A stretch of 64,000 bases of DNA. It comes from Albifimbria verrucaria. Lineage: Eukaryota > Ascomycota > Sordariomycetes > Hypocreales > Stachybotryaceae. A program made the translations under genes and the position numbers. A model generated the notes under the pieces. That model did no database searches. It worked only from the letters and a program-made list of their open reading frames with translations, and had not been told where the DNA came from. Of the stretch, positions 11,223-24,077 are shown piece after piece. The DNA is taken from assembly GCA_020081605.1 (NCBI GenBank), contig JAHREC010000049.1, forward strand, positions 4,216,001-4,280,000, written 5' to 3'. The stretch's first letter is position 1. Each line of letters begins with the position of its first letter.

Positions 11223-13141
11223 ATGGTCAACGTGGGCAATGCCGCCGACCCCATCCTCACCCGCCTCGTGGCGGAGGACAAGACGCCATGGTACAAGAAG
11301 CCCAACCTGCGGCTGATGTACGTTTGGCTCTTCCTCTGCTGCATGGGTGTTGAGATGACGTCGGGCTTTGACTCGCAGCTCATCAACACGCTGCAGTTTG
11401 CTCAGCCATTCCATTTGTGTACGAACAACTCCCTCGCAACAAGCGTGCAACAGCAACAAGAGCTAACGTATCTAAACAGACTTCGGAGGCGGCCGCATGG
11501 AAGGTAAAAATACGCGATCGAACCAGGCCTGCTCGGCTTCGTCAACTCGTCATATCAGCTCGGCTCCATTTTCGCAGTTCCCTTCGCTCCCTGGTTTGCT
11601 CATCGTTTTGGACGTCGGTGGTCCATTATGCTTGGCTCCGGAATCATGGTTGCTGGCGCACTCTTGCAGGGTTTTGCTCAGCATGGTATGGACCAGCCCG
11701 TCATGTCCTCGCAGCCGCCACAGCTATGCTAACAGGTTGGAATAGTCGGCATGTACATTGTTGCACGTATGCTCCTCGGTGCTGGTATTCTCTTCTGCAT
11801 CATCTCGGGTGCTGCGCTGATTGGAGAGCTTGGCCACCCCAAGGAGCGTGCCATCTTGACTTCCCTGTTCAACTCTTCATACTTCATCGGTCAGATTCTC
11901 GCCTCAGCCATTGCTCTTGGCACTACCGATATCCCCAGTAACTGGGCCTGGCGACTCCTTCACTGCTTCAGATCTGTCCTTCTCTGCTTCAGATCGCCAC
12001 AGTCTTGTACGTGCTAAGCCCCTACCACACCATAAGCTAGAAAAGATAGAGGGGCATGTTTACTAACACAAAGCAGTCTGCTTCCCGAGTCTCCCCGTTT
12101 CCTTATTTCTCATGAGAGAACTGAGGAGGCCGCCGCAATTCTCGTCAAGTATCATGCTGAGGGTGATGCCAGCTCCCTCTCGTGCAAGCCGAAATCGTTC
12201 AGATCCGCGAGACGATTCGCACCGAAATGGAGGTCTCCAAACAGTCATGGCTCGACCTAGTCCGAACTTCTGGCATGCGTCGACGTGTCCTCGTCACAGT
12301 CTTCATTGGTCTCTTCACCCAGCTGTCTGGAAACACCCTGTTCAGCTACTACTCGGGCATTCTCTTCAACATGATGGGTTACACCAGTAACTACGCCAAG
12401 ACCCGTATCAACCTCGCTAATGCTTGCTGGGGCTTGATGAATGCCACTGTTATTGCGTTGATTGTTACACGATTCAAGCGCAGACACATGTACATGCTGT
12501 CTGCTACCCTCATGCTCTTGTGTTTCATTGCAGTCACTGTCTCGCTTGAAAAGATGCAAGCTGCCGAGGCTGCTAAGACTAAGAATACTGCCGCCGGTAT
12601 CGCTGCTTTGTTCTTCTACTTCGCCTACTCACCCACTTACAACATTGGCAACAACGCCCTGACATATAGTGAGTACCATAAGGTTTATTTCTCCATGAAA
12701 ATACTAGCTAACACGGACGGTAGCCTATCTTGTCGAACTTTGGCCCTACTCCCACCGAAGCCGTGGTATTGGTGTCCAACAAATTTTCGGCAAGCTGGCC
12801 GGATTCTTCTCCACCAACGTCAACTCCATCGCACTCAACGCTCTCAAATGGCGGTACCTTGCCATTTACTGTGGATGGATCTTCTTCGAGCTTTTGATCG
12901 TCTTCTTCTTATACCCTGAGACCAGTGGTCGTACCCTCGAGGAGCTCACATTCCGTAAGTCCAATGTTTCAGCCAAGCGATATTGTATTCTAACCCAGCC
13001 TTTATAGTGTTTGAAGACTCGGCCCTCAACGAGAAGACTGTTGCTGCTGTCGAGAAGCAGATTCACTATGGTGATAGCGGCGATGCCACTCAGTCTGATG
13101 CTGCTCAGCTGCAGTCGACCGAGGTTAAGCATGTTGTTTAG
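11223..13141 (+). CDS. MFS sugar transporter (frame broken)
   Basis: Sugar-porter family (MFS, 12 helices) of about 530 residues, a plasma-membrane proton/sugar importer of the lactose/hexose-permease type. Signatures are GVEMTSGFDSQLINTLQ in TM1, FGRRWSIMLGSG after TM2, PESPRFLISHERTEEA in the central loop, QLSGNTLFSYYSGILF in TM7 and PETSGRTLEELTF after TM12. Six exons fit: 11223-11418, 11480-11685, 11746-12006, 12077-12668, 12724-12954 and 13008-13141. The ATG at 11223 has a good context (CCAAAATGG) and precedes MVNVGNAADP. Frame breaks of one missing base occur in the A-run at about 11505-11509, in the CC at about 11955, and near 12180. The substrate cannot be read from sequence. Confidence 0.88.
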
Positions 13142-13920
13142 TTTTGAGTTATAAATTCTTGCCTCTGTGGATCTACTCTAAGTTCTCAATGAAAGAGTTT
13201 CTTGTCTCCATGTCAACGTGAACCCTCTGGATCGTATTCATTTAAATTTTCATGTATACTTTACTAAACAAGTTATGCCTATCGTGATTCGGTAAATGCT
13301 TTCCATGATGCTAGATTCCGCGAACTCGGGTCCATACTAAACTTTATTACTGATTAACCCTGTCATATAAAACCAAGCCTCATCACTGCCAATAACCAGA
13401 TCTGCACAATCACTAACCGCATTGTTCACGAGCTACGTATTCTATCGAAACAAAGCTTTTCAAACAGTATATGAATGCAAGGCTGGCAATCAAATTGATG
13501 TTTTATCTTTGAGCAGGCTCTAGGTTAGGCTGAGGGTGTGGTGCTTGGGTCAGGCTGCTTCCTCCACAGCCAGCTATAGTTCTCACGCATTCATCACCTT
13601 GCACCAACTCATAGGGAGTACCCCAAGAATAATCTTCATCTTGAAAAGTCTACGTTCTTCATATGTAGTAATTAGTCTTTGTATGTATATGCTGCCGGTT
13701 CTAGTATACAATGGACAGCAACAGTCAGAAGCGCTTATTGAACACGGCATTGAAAAACCCTGGTACCCATGAGCCAATAAATCCAATCAATACCGGATAA
13801 TTTTGGAGCTCGGCCAATAATCCTGCTTCTGTAGCACTGGCCCCAAGCCCCATCCCATTCTCCGCTCGTGTATGATTATCTGCCTCGTTCACAATCACAC
13901 GAGTCTGGGGATAGGACACA
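13142..13920. other. intergenic, no gene seen
   Basis: About 780 bases between the sugar transporter and the next forward gene. AT-rich, with only short chance frames. It presumably holds the transporter terminator and the promoter of the gene at 13921. Confidence 0.5.
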
Positions 13921-16137
13921 ATGAACGACCAAACGGTCGGGTTTGGCTTCCAGGCCGATCTCGTCAATACAGCTTCGTTGGCTCATCTTCTCACCGGAAG
14001 AGTCCTCAAAGCTATGAGTGACGGGGGCGTAGACTTGTATGCTGTGGCAGCTTCTATCTGGCTTGGGAAACAAATTCCCATTTCATCATCGCTTGAGAGT
14101 TCAGTTTATCAGCAAGTAACCTCGCGTCAACAGCAACATGCAGGCTTTCTCGCCAAGGCTTTATCTATTGGATGGGGCCATTCCTTGATCCCCTGTGAAA
14201 TGTGTCGCACTAAGGCTGGTACTGCCGCTTTGGTCTTGGTTGGTGCTCTTACGACAGGCTCATCATTCTTTACGGCTGCTCAAGTCATGTCAGAGCTGTT
14301 GACTGTATCGGGATGCGAGGCTGACAAGAACCCCAACGTGGATGTTCTCAAGGTACTAATGGCGTACTTGTCACCTTTCATGCAGGACATGGGCTTCCCA
14401 AAGGTCCTTCAGCACATCACCACAACGTGCGAGCATCATCTACTCAAACTTGGACAAGAAATCCCAACGTCCTTGTCAGCCCAAGGAGATCCTCCCTCCT
14501 TGCTGGAATCATCAAACAACTTTGCATAACAAGCGAAGCAGAACAAACGATAAACATGATTCCGAGGCAACGGACTGCATGGGTGGCTGCTTTCGCAAGT
14601 CATGTTCTCGGTATGTCTGTTACTGTTTGCATGAATGATGAGGTTCTTTGGGCTTGTGGAGGTACATGCGGTGCTGTGACTCTACAAATGGGATTGAACA
14701 ATGCAAGCTCGCTTATTTCTAAGAGTCGTCTTGATAACGGGTTTGTCCTGATTGGAGTACCAACAACTCGTGGCTGCAGCAACCTTTTGTCTTTGGACTA
14801 CTCCGCTGCAGATGCTCTAAATACTGAGATAAACAGAAAACTAGAATTGAAGAGCCACCTTTCTTCTATCCAACTGGCAATCGCACGCATGTGCTTTTCT
14901 ATAGCGAAATCTGAAACGTTCGGAACACTCGTATTCATCGCTGGGAGCCACACCTCCACCAATCGAAAGATGCATGGGCATTTCCTGTGGCAGCTCCAAT
15001 ACGCCAGACGCTTCTTGAATTCGGTATTCCTGATTCAACCATTTCTACTGCCCAAAGTCTTCAAGTTTACTTTCCTGCTTGGTGCCCAGATGAACTGGCG
15101 GCATTTGGTTTACGTCACCTGGATCGAGATGCTCGTTCCAAAATGTGTACCAGATGCCCTACCTGGGAACAAGAACCTGCGGATTACAAGGAATATTTTA
15201 GTTTCCAATGCAACTGCACGCAGGCCGGCAGGCTTATTTCGGGGTTCTCTCGAGCCATCACTGCACTGGCACAATGTTCCTGTAATTTGAAAGAGCTAAG
15301 ACTCGACGCAGATTATTTGAACGGATCAAAGACCACCGTTTGGAGTCACCAAGGTAGCCATGCGACTCGAACGGGTTACAGATCATCAGCTACTTGTGTC
15401 ATAGAGCATATTGGCCACCTACTCTTTGCGAGGGATATGTCTCGATCCCGATCCTTATCTGATACAGATGAGTTCGCAGCCTCTACTCTTGGGTTGAGCG
15501 GAGGGGCATATACTGTTTATTATGCCGCCATAAAAGATCACATGGCATTTCAAGACGATGGCCGTGTTCTGGCTATTGCATCTGGGAGAGCGAGTGTAGG
15601 TGGAATTCTGAAGAAATCTATTATTCAATATGCCACCTATACAGATGGATTCAGGAACCCCGAACCAAAGTTACCGTTTTCAGACTATGTTGAGCTCTCC
15701 CGTGGATCATTAATTGACCCCAATACTGCCCGAGCAAACTGAAGATTTTTGTGGATGCTTCTCTTACAGAGCATCATATCTTGATCGAAACATCGATTGG
15801 TTTTGATCCTAAGAATGCGAAAAGGATAGAGCTAAGGCACTCTATCGACTCATTCCTCACCAAGGCATTTATTCCTGAGTGTGGGCACCCTGTCAATGAC
15901 CCTTGGAAAGTGATTGGTAGTCGGTTTGGACGTACTAGATACCGACTCGCTCCCTTTGGTCAAACAAACCATTCTCTAGAACACACACTTATATATGCCT
16001 TGAAAGGAGACAGACTCCAGCAAATTATCCAGTTTGGCCTATTTGCAGAGAACTCAACTGTATTACAGATCCGGTGTTGTTTAGGCTGCGCTATTGCTGT
16101 CGCCGACGATCAGAAAAGGGTTGTCATTGGCGGTTGA
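13921..16137 (+). CDS. hypothetical protein, ~740 residues, unrecognised
   Basis: A single long, apparently intronless coding stretch made of four consecutive frames (13921-14529, 14427-15290, 14987-15742, 15751-16137). They join into one protein if one base is restored near 14505, in the A-run at about 14966, and in the A-run at about 15736-15738. The start at 13921 has an acceptable context (GGACACAATGAAC). I do not recognise the family. Visible features are a small-residue- and alanine-rich first third (GTAALVLVGALTTGSSFF), a middle stretch with a conserved-looking ACGGTCGAVTLQMG patch, and a Cys-rich patch (MCTRCPTWEQE). There is no signal peptide or clear transmembrane array. The consistent way the frames stitch together is the main evidence that this is a real gene. 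Confidence 0.6.
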
Positions 16138-16253
16138 GAGTTGAAGGCCCAATGGAGAGATAAGTTAACAAACGCGTGTGTACTAAGAGGACCGATGGCA
16201 TAATATTAAAGGTACCCAGGAATTTACAGTCATGTTGAATAATATTTATCATT

Positions 16254-17285
16254 TTACAGAATTTTATACACAAGTTTCTCTGCACGAACCTTGCCCTCCA
16301 TCTGCAGCTTGAAACCTTCAGGAATGCTCTCCAACCCTCCGAGCTCCTTGGCAATGTTTGGCTTGATTTTTCCCGAGCTAAGTAAATCAGGAAGAAGACG
16401 AATGTACTTTTCCCAGAACTCCTTGTCCTCAGGTCTAGCAGGGCCCGTGTTGTCAAATCCTGTCTCACCAAGAGCACGCCCAAAAACAGTGTACGCTAGT
16501 GTGGATTCGATTTTCACTCTGGCAGCAACATCCTCCGGGATGTCCTTATTTGAGCGAGGCAAGATGCAAAGCACGTGGCTTTGCTTGGTTGAAGACATAG
16601 CCTTGGCTACGGGGACAATGGTATTGGGCTCTGAAATACAATCCAACGCGTGAAGAAGATTATCAGCTGTAAGTGAGCGAACTTCTTCAGCCCACTCCTC
16701 ATTCTTATAGTCGACAACTTCATCGGCGCCAAAAGACTTGAGCAACTCCAGGTTGGAGCCGGTTGCAACAACTCGAAGTCCAGCCAGTTTCGCCAGCTGA
16801 ATTGCATATAAACCAACGGATGTCGCACCGCCATTAATAAGAATTGGAATAGGTTCTTTGGCAGGCTCTGAGGGTTCGGGTAAGCCCAATCGTTGGAATA
16901 GTGCCTGGACAGCCGTCGCAAAGGCCAGAGATACAGTTGCAGCATCTCGCAAGTGCACCGATTCAGGAACAGGGAAAACTAGAGAGGACTCAGTTACAAG
17001 ATACTCAGCAAAAGCTCCACGTTGGGGCTCTGCTCGAGCTCCATGCACCCAGCCTGCAACTCGTTCGCCGTTGCGCCACGACGATCCGTTGCTGTCTTCC
17101 ATAGTACCAGCAAAGTCGCAGCCGACGATTCGTCCGCCTGGCCGATACGACACGGACTTCCAATCGGTAGGATTTTGCGCAGCATAATGCACTTTGATCA
17201 GAATCTCGCCTGCTTCAGGGACTGGTTTGGGCACGTCCTGGACAACGGCCGTATGTTCATCGGTTGTGACAAGCGCCCTCATCAT
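16254..17285 (-). CDS. medium-chain reductase, ToxD/enoyl-reductase-like
   Basis: Intact, intronless 343-residue zinc-independent medium-chain dehydrogenase/reductase of the quinone-oxidoreductase/trans-acting enoyl-reductase (ToxD, LovC-like) group, using NADPH. The N-terminal GroES-like part has AAQNPTDWKSV and GCDFAGTM, typical of the group. The Rossmann motif is GGATSVGLYAIQLAKLAG, followed by VVATGSNLELLKSFGADEVV. No structural or catalytic zinc ligands are seen. Relatives act on polyketide or other metabolite double bonds, but no synthase is present here. It faces the hypothetical gene at 13921 (convergent, 116-base gap). It is the first gene of the stretch that needs no frame correction. 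Confidence 0.85.
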   Translation of the reverse strand: MMRALVTTDEHTAVVQDVPKPVPEAGEILIKVHYAAQNPTDWKSVSYRPGGRIVGCDFAGTMEDSNGSSWRNGERVAGWVHGARAEPQRGAFAEYLVTESSLVFPVPESVHLRDAATVSLAFATAVQALFQRLGLPEPSEPAKEPIPILINGGATSVGLYAIQLAKLAGLRVVATGSNLELLKSFGADEVVDYKNEEWAEEVRSLTADNLLHALDCISEPNTIVPVAKAMSSTKQSHVLCILPRSNKDIPEDVAARVKIESTLAYTVFGRALGETGFDNTGPARPEDKEFWEKYIRLLPDLLSSGKIKPNIAKELGGLESIPEGFKLQMEGKVRAEKLVYKIL

Positions 17286-17938
17286 GCGGACTGTTGGTGG
17301 TAGAGGATGAAACTGTTTAATTTGGTTCTTCGAATCTAGTAGCCGCGGTAAACCAACTCAAGACCAATATGGAACACGAAAAAGATTTGGAAATGGGATC
17401 AACTCAAATATACATGAGAAAATCTCCTGTGCATGACGTATAGATAATTAGTCAGGACATGAAACGACAAATTCGTAGGATCGGGTGGATTTGTCATAGA
17501 GACAAATGCTAGAATTTTCTCAAGCAACTAGCTGCCTCCGCGATGAATTATCTTAGCTTACTAAGTTGGGTCCATGTCCGCAAGTTCCAATTCTGGTCCC
17601 ACAATGTCAAAGCATTTACCGGATAACTTGATGAAGAAATGGAGGGCTTAGTTTATTTTTGACGATGATTGAAACTTGATCTGAGAAACGCCTAAGTATC
17701 TCTTCAATGTGCTCGTTGGTTGTTCCTCTGGTCAGTGAGCTCCAATACAAACATGAGTGATGCATCTTGGCACCGCACCCGTGTCGAAGTGTATTTATTC
17801 TGACTGCGACTACAATGGCTTGTGCTTCAAATGAAACCGATCATCAGGACTGCGTGGTTAGCAGACTAGGCGTGGAAATAATGACATTGATTTTCGTGTA
17901 GGAACAGCACTTTCGTTGTATGCTATGCTAATGCCCTA
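17286..17938. other. intergenic, no gene seen
   Basis: About 650 bases upstream of the medium-chain reductase and downstream of the aldo/keto reductase. No coding frame or repeat worth reporting; it presumably contains the reductase promoter. Confidence 0.5.
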
Positions 17939-19222
17939 CTAGCGCCTGGTGAATGGCGGAGTACCGATTTCCTGAGGCTTCGCATAATCTACCAATGCCC
18001 GTATCTGTTTAAGTTCTTGATCGGTGAATTCAATGTCCCTTGAAGACCAATTTTCTTCCAGCCGAGACGCTTTTGTCGTGCCGGGAATTGCAATCATTCC
18101 TTGCGAGGCAACCCATGCCAGCGCGATCTGAGATATCGTGCAACCCTTCTTGTCAGCAATCTTCTTAAGTTCTTCCACAATAGCCCTGTTCTTGTAAAAG
18201 TTTTCGCCCTGGAACTTAGGTGCTAATAATTGTTTTAGTATAATGCTGGAATCTTGCCTTGTACGCAAATCGGAAGAGTTTGGCTTGGAACATCGGGCTA
18301 CATACCAGTTCGCCGGAAGTCGCCCTCTGCAAAGTCTTCAGGCGATTTGTACGGAAAATCATCGACAAGCCAACCGTGTCCAAGAGGACTATAGGCAACA
18401 TAGGCAATCCCCAAATCTCGGGCTGCATCAATCAAGCCGTCTGTTTCGTGTAACGTCTCGAATGCTGAATACTCAGCTTGGACGGCATCAATCTTGGCAA
18501 CTGCTGTCTGGTTAATCACACGTCTGATCAAGATTCCTCAGAAAGCAACTTACTAGAATTCGCCTTTCGGAGAGTTGCGGCGGAACATTCAGAGAGGCCA
18601 ATATACTTAGTTTTTCCAGCTTTGCGGATGTCGTCTAGTGCAGGAATTGACTCCTCAAGTGGCGTGTCTAGTTATAGTCATGGTTAATATTTGCGCGATA
18701 CATGAGCAGACGTGGAGATATCAACATACTGGGGTCAATGCGGTGTAGATAATACAAATCAGGAGTAAATCCGAGTCTCTCGATGGTACCCTCGATGTAC
18801 TCTTTGATATGAGTGGCAGAATTGGTTACTTTACCACTGCCGAAGCAGTCAAAACCACATTTGGAGGCAACTGTTGATATTTATCTGAGCAGTGTATCAT
18901 TTGGCTTTGATTTGTTTGTAACGTACTGAACACTTTTTCGCGTACATTATGCTTTCGAATGAAATCTCCCAAAAGCCTCTCGTTTACACCAGCCTGGTAC
19001 ACAACCTATAATTATCAAAATTAGCAATTTCGTTGTGAAGCAAACGTCACAGATCCGAGTTACCGCTGTATCCCAGAAAGTACACCCCAACTCGATGGCT
19101 TTCAGTAATACGGGCTCTGCTTGTTCTAAAGTCAAGTTATTTCCTAGCCCAAAGCTGATGCCCATGGCACCAAAACCGGGCGAAGGAATCTGTAAGTCAC
19201 CGAAGGGAATAGTTTGAACCAT
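17939..19222 (-). CDS. aldo/keto reductase
   Basis: NADPH-dependent aldo/keto reductase (yeast Ypr1/pyridoxal-reductase-like branch) of about 330 residues, cytosolic. The N-terminus has [20 protein letters not shown] and the catalytic-Asp region FWDTAVVYQ. Further on come [39 protein letters not shown] and the cofactor segment [15 protein letters not shown]. Several introns of about 45-60 nt interrupt it, and all exons join in frame without correction. The stop is at 17939-17941. It lies in the same orientation as the medium-chain reductase, 650 bases away, and may act with it, though this is not shown. The Tyr of the Asp-Tyr-Lys-His tetrad falls just after an intron junction (VVYQAG). Confidence 0.85.
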
Positions 19223-20381
19223 GTTGCACTACTTTTGGAGTTTCTGAATCTCTGGCAGATTATTTATTGTAAAAATGGGATAGGAACAGAGACACCAACG
19301 AGTTTCAAAAAGGATCATTTCGACTGTTTATAGTTTTCCGATATGCCTTAGTCTTGATGCTATTGTGTCCTACAACTAAAGATAAGCCGCTTGCATTAGC
19401 GGATGGTAGTAGTTTAGTTTTCGGTGGTAACCTCTTAAATCCGGTCTTCGCCGGCTTGATGGACTTGAGGTGACGAGTTATCCGTAGATGGGGCAGATTT
19501 GATTGTCCGGTCTGCTCTACGTCGGTTGTAGACCCACATCACCGGAGAGAAACCGATGACACGACATTGAGTTTCCTTGCGTTCATTCTATGGGATTTCC
19601 TTCATGCTTTCAAATGCATTTTTATTGTCATTTTCTATGGAAACGTTTCCAAAATCTCAAATCATAACTACGGCTAAACTGTGTCTAGAATTTCTTCGTT
19701 CTTATCATGGAAGCTGGCTTGCAGCGTGTGAAATATTCATCAGGTCAGTGTTGTTCCTTGAAGAGAACAACGAAAAGCAGCATGTCGTTCAATATGAGAG
19801 TATAGTACTAATTAACATAATTCATTGATAAGGTCTCCTTGATTCATAATAGACCAGGGAGCTCTTTTGAGCGTACTATGCCCCCTTTTTCAATTACATC
19901 TCCCCTTCGCCACTTCGTAACCAAATAGATCAGCTCCATCAAGTTTTTGCTAGATATGAAAGCCTTACAAGATTGTGCAACTTAGATTGTCGGCAGAACC
20001 GACTCGCAAAACATTCAGAAAAGAACTTGGTAAGGACCTGGTGGTTGTTTCATCCGTTGTGAATGCTTAATCTTAAGACGCTGATAGTAGTTTCACATCG
20101 GCTCCTGTTACGGTAGCTGCCCCAGAAGAATTTCCGACCCAGTCTTTCTATAATAGGAAGACTTCATTCGACAACCTCGTGTACAATTTAGACCAGGAAG
20201 CTCGAAAACCATAGATGTTTATGAACTTTTGTGCATAGTATTCACCTAAGTTTGTCTTAAATTGGTGTTCATTACCACTTTAAACATATGTCCTGTTATT
20301 CTGTAACTCCATATCTGCATATCTGACACGCTTCTATCACTCGATATGCTCCATTATCGCTTTTCTCTTTGCTTGTAATGC
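19223..20381. other. intergenic, no gene seen
   Basis: About 1.16 kb, AT-rich. Short frames only (for example 19577-19828) without family features. No repeat recognised. Confidence 0.5.
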
Positions 20382-21840
20382 TCAGTCTCTTATTATATGT
20401 ACATCGGTTGTTTTAGTGATGCCAGAGCTTTTCAAGATATTCTCCGTGCTGTCTCCATCACTTGCAACGATTCTCGTTTCGTTTCCAGGTTCGCGATCAA
20501 TATGACTACCCATCGGTCTCGGATTACTCTTGACTGTTTTCCAAGACTGTAATGCATATCTGGACCCTGGTCGACGTGACTGGCTTCCAGTTCCGCTTCG
20601 CGTCTTTTCTCGGTAGTATTTGATGAGGGGCGATAGTGTTGGGATGCATGCGATGATGATGCCAATGCTGACTTCGACTATGGACCAAGTTATGGCTTTT
20701 GCAGAGTCGAGATAATTTGCCAGGTTCTTGATGGTTTGAATTCGGATGGCCTGGATGATTGTGATAAAGATTCCGAGAGTGAATAGCCCCACCAAGACTA
20801 TCTTCTTTCTTTTCTGTATCTGGGAGGTCAAGAGAACAGGAAAGGGTACTATCATACTGCAAACTGTAAGCTACGGCTTCATCTAACAGGTACTCTTACC
20901 ACATGAAAATTACTTACACAACCACATCGAACACAAGTGTGAGGGATGAAAATGTTAGATAGAATGTAACCGTATCAGCACATTTGCCTTCGGTAATGGA
21001 CTGATCCCATTGCCTGGCAATCTAATATACCTTTTGTTAGTGACTCGTGGATACCATATGCCAATGATCAATAGTCTCATACCGGGATGCAGATAAAGAG
21101 GAAGCCACAAATAAATGCTATATGCGCCATGGTAATGATGGTAGCTATGACCACGCACGCAATGTAATAGGGCCTAGGTACAAATCTCATGTACGAGAAG
21201 AGAAGGCTCATCTTGAAGGCATACAATCCAACCACGTAGCTGCTGTTTCGTTAGCACTAAATAAGTTCAGAAAGCGACTACCTGCAGCCACATTTTCGGA
21301 AATGCATACCAAGGGGCACCTCCATATTGCCACTAAAAACGCGTATCAGCTTCTGGCTGTCAAATATCGATCATATTGATTCCTTGTAGAATTACCTTTC
21401 CAAAGTTGATAAGATTTTGTTCGGGCATGTCCTCCAGACGCTTCAGTCCTAGGCCCCAGGTCGTCTCTGATTGATGAATTAGCTTTGCAACTACATTTCA
21501 ACACTCAACTTACGAACGATCGAAGAAACAGCGTAGCCACAGGCTCCCATCTACCAGATACTGTCAATAGAGAACCTTTGGGCTTGGTTTCGATCAAGTT
21601 AACATACCCAGGATACCACAATGAGCCAGTCATCTATTTCGCGTCCTTATGTCAATCTTGGAACTTATCAATGACTGCCCGTTTCGACTCACCATTTCCA
21701 AATGCCCTGATCATCAGTAGACGTACGTACATGCGTAAGCCTACGAAAACGGCAGCAAGACCGATCATAGCTGAAGCCAGGGCAGTGATCATCGGGCCAT
21801 CGGTAAGGACCCCATCCTTAGCATTTCTGACCCAGCCCAT
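20382..21840 (-). CDS. SAT4/PTH11-type seven-helix membrane protein
   Basis: Fungal rhodopsin-like integral membrane protein (SAT4 family, related to PTH11 receptors) of about 370 residues. The N-terminal helix is ITALASAMIGLAAVFVGLRM followed by the family motif YVRLLMIRAFGNGDDW (split by an intron). Then come GLGLKRLEDMPEQ, WQYGGAPWYAFPKMW, LYAFKMSLLFSYMRF and FYLTFSSLTLVFDV, a typical last-helix block (VEVSIGIIIACIPTLSPLIK) and a hydrophilic cytoplasmic tail. Six introns are inferred, and all join in frame without correction. Family members are proposed plasma-membrane receptors, and the ligand is unknown. There is no CFEM domain at the N-terminus, unlike classical Pth11. Confidence 0.82.
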
Positions 21841-23538
21841 GGCGATGACTGAGATCCCACGATTGAGCTTTTCTCTTTGCTAGTGTAATGTGCAAGCTTC
21901 AACGGAACACAAAGAAGCTAAGGGGCGGGAGATGGGCATATTTTTCAACCAAACCCAGTCCGATGTGGCTGATGTGAACCCGACCCTACTTGGCGATCAA
22001 GCACGGCAACCGCTACTGATCAGGCAAGCTGCGGGCTACATATTTAGTGTACCAAGACGCAAAATAGGGAGTAGAGCCAGGGATCTGCTGTGTCGACCGA
22101 GTTGCGGCCCAAGGCGTGCGACGTGTGATAGCATGGGGAGGGGTGATTCTTGAGGATGGCATAAGGCACAACCAATCATCCCCAAACACGAAGCAGATCA
22201 AAACTAAATGAGTTTAGGAGGAGCCCCAGGCCTGTCAAACTACTCGGTACAGTGAATGTCAAAGCCGTCGTCCCCTGCAGCAAAAGAGGACCTTCTCCGT
22301 TCCACGGCATAATATGATCATAGATGTCCGTAAGAGTACTAGTTTTCCTAGAAGAAAAACAACTGGGGAATTTACAACAAAATTCTAGGATATAAAGGGC
22401 TGAGATAGGTAGTGATAGTAAGAATTTTCTTCCACCGCCCCAGCCATAGAACACACATCTAAGCACACGAGCTCACGGCATATACCAGTATGCAGATATT
22501 GTAATTTTGTAAATTATATCAGGACCTCTGTTGGTGATATGTGAAACACTGATTGAACCGCATTTTCAAGTCTGTTATGTGTGTCTTGATATTATTAATG
22601 CCCCAAACGCTGCGATTGGGAACAGTATCAAGAAGAGGGAGATGGACTCTGGTTAGCTAACAGGACCCTCTCGGCCCCATTACCCTGCTCCCCGAGATGA
22701 GACGCGGATATTGCCGCGAAGGGTAATACTAGCTCGTTGGGATAATGGGGCAAGAGCGCTAGAATAGTCGATCACTTCCAAACTTGTAGGTTGCATGTCT
22801 TAAACAAGGGACTTTGTTAGATATTTACTCACAACGGTGTGACAGACGAAGTGAGGAATCTTGGAAGGTTGGCAAGTTGGGATAGCAACATGTTTGACTA
22901 AACTATTCATAAGAGCAAGGATATAAAACCAGGCGGCTAGCCACGGCAACGAAAACCCCATTCAATTGCGGTGCGTCCACGATGAAGTCGACAGTTCGGA
23001 GAGTCGTAGTGACTTGGATAGTCAACCATGAAACAGTATTTAACTGGGCGGCAAAATTGGAGAAACTTGCATTGACCTACCAATTGAGGGTAAGATATGA
23101 TTGGCATCGGCATATTGCTGAGCCCGCAGCTCCTGTAGTGCATGGATGTATGATGGTATGGGCATGGATCATCATTCACATAACAACACCCCGGAACGAC
23201 ATAACGCCACTTCTGTTCCTTCGATAAATGTGCAGATGCTGATCTGTGAAAGATGCAGATCAATGTCATTTGTAGTAGAGGTAATGTCAATCTCGACCAA
23301 GTAAGTAATACTCTAGCTCTATCTCGGGCTCAGTCTATGCCAGGTTATGAGGGAATCTGATAATGAAATGCCCATAGATTCTTGTTAACAGTGCGTTATG
23401 CCTCAAAAACGTCGGCTGTCTTAGCATGCAGGCCGTAGAGCTTATGAGTATACGGGTCTGTTCATCTGAGGTGAACTGATCCAACCGCTGACAGCGTCTC
23501 AATAAGCTAGTCATAGGCGCTAGGCTGGGGGTCGGCAT
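21841..23538. other. intergenic with related inverted motifs
   Basis: About 1.7 kb without a convincing gene. At 22674-22682 GCCCCATTA is matched by its exact reverse complement TAATGGGGC at 22743-22751. ATTACCC at 22679-22685 has a second complement, GGGTAAT, at 22721-22727. This could be a regulatory cluster or the stem of a palindrome. The frame at 22982-23227 lacks any family signature. Confidence 0.4.
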
Positions 23539-24077
23539 TTAGAAATCCCGCAGTAAGGCCATAAGGAGGATCAAAAAGAGTACCCTAGCACCCTTCCCTG
23601 TTCTCCTAGGTGCCGTGCCCATGGTAGGAGTATTACTGGTATTCCATGCCAGATTCTGAGAACCTGCCCCTGTTCGTTTTGTCGGGTCGTGGTACATAGC
23701 AGTGTACCACTTCCACATCTTCACTAGGATATTATTTCGCTCTATATATTTCCAATGTTGTTGAGCTATCAAGCCAAATTGTACAATATCTTCATCTGTA
23801 GTATTGATGGGGCGAGACGTGATGTTTTGGGCTTCTAACCTATGTACCGTAGATACGAGTCGTATGAAATAAATTCGATAGTGAGAAAGCCTCAAGTGCT
23901 TGACGAAACAGGTACAAAGGTGCACCAGTAGAACAATTCCATGCAGCGATGTAACATCGGCACCGAATTTCTGGAACACGCGTCGGGTAATATGTGGTTT
24001 CAACATTCTACTCTTTCATGATAACCCGCCTCGGCACTTATGAGTCCAAGCATCCCTGCGATTGCTCCTCTCGGCAT
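23539..24077 (-). CDS. small hypothetical protein
   Basis: Unrecognised protein of about 180 residues. A 155-codon frame (23539-24006) extends upstream to an ATG at 24075-24077 (MPRGAIAGMLGL) if one base is restored near 24004. The sequence is rich in His, Leu and Arg, contains TDEDIVQFGLIAQQHW, and ends with a short hydrophobic segment (ARVLFLILLMALL) that could anchor a membrane. The segment KFGADVTSLHGIVLL is reminiscent of a single degenerate ankyrin unit, but one unit is not enough to call the family. It could also be a relic of a larger gene. Confidence 0.35.
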
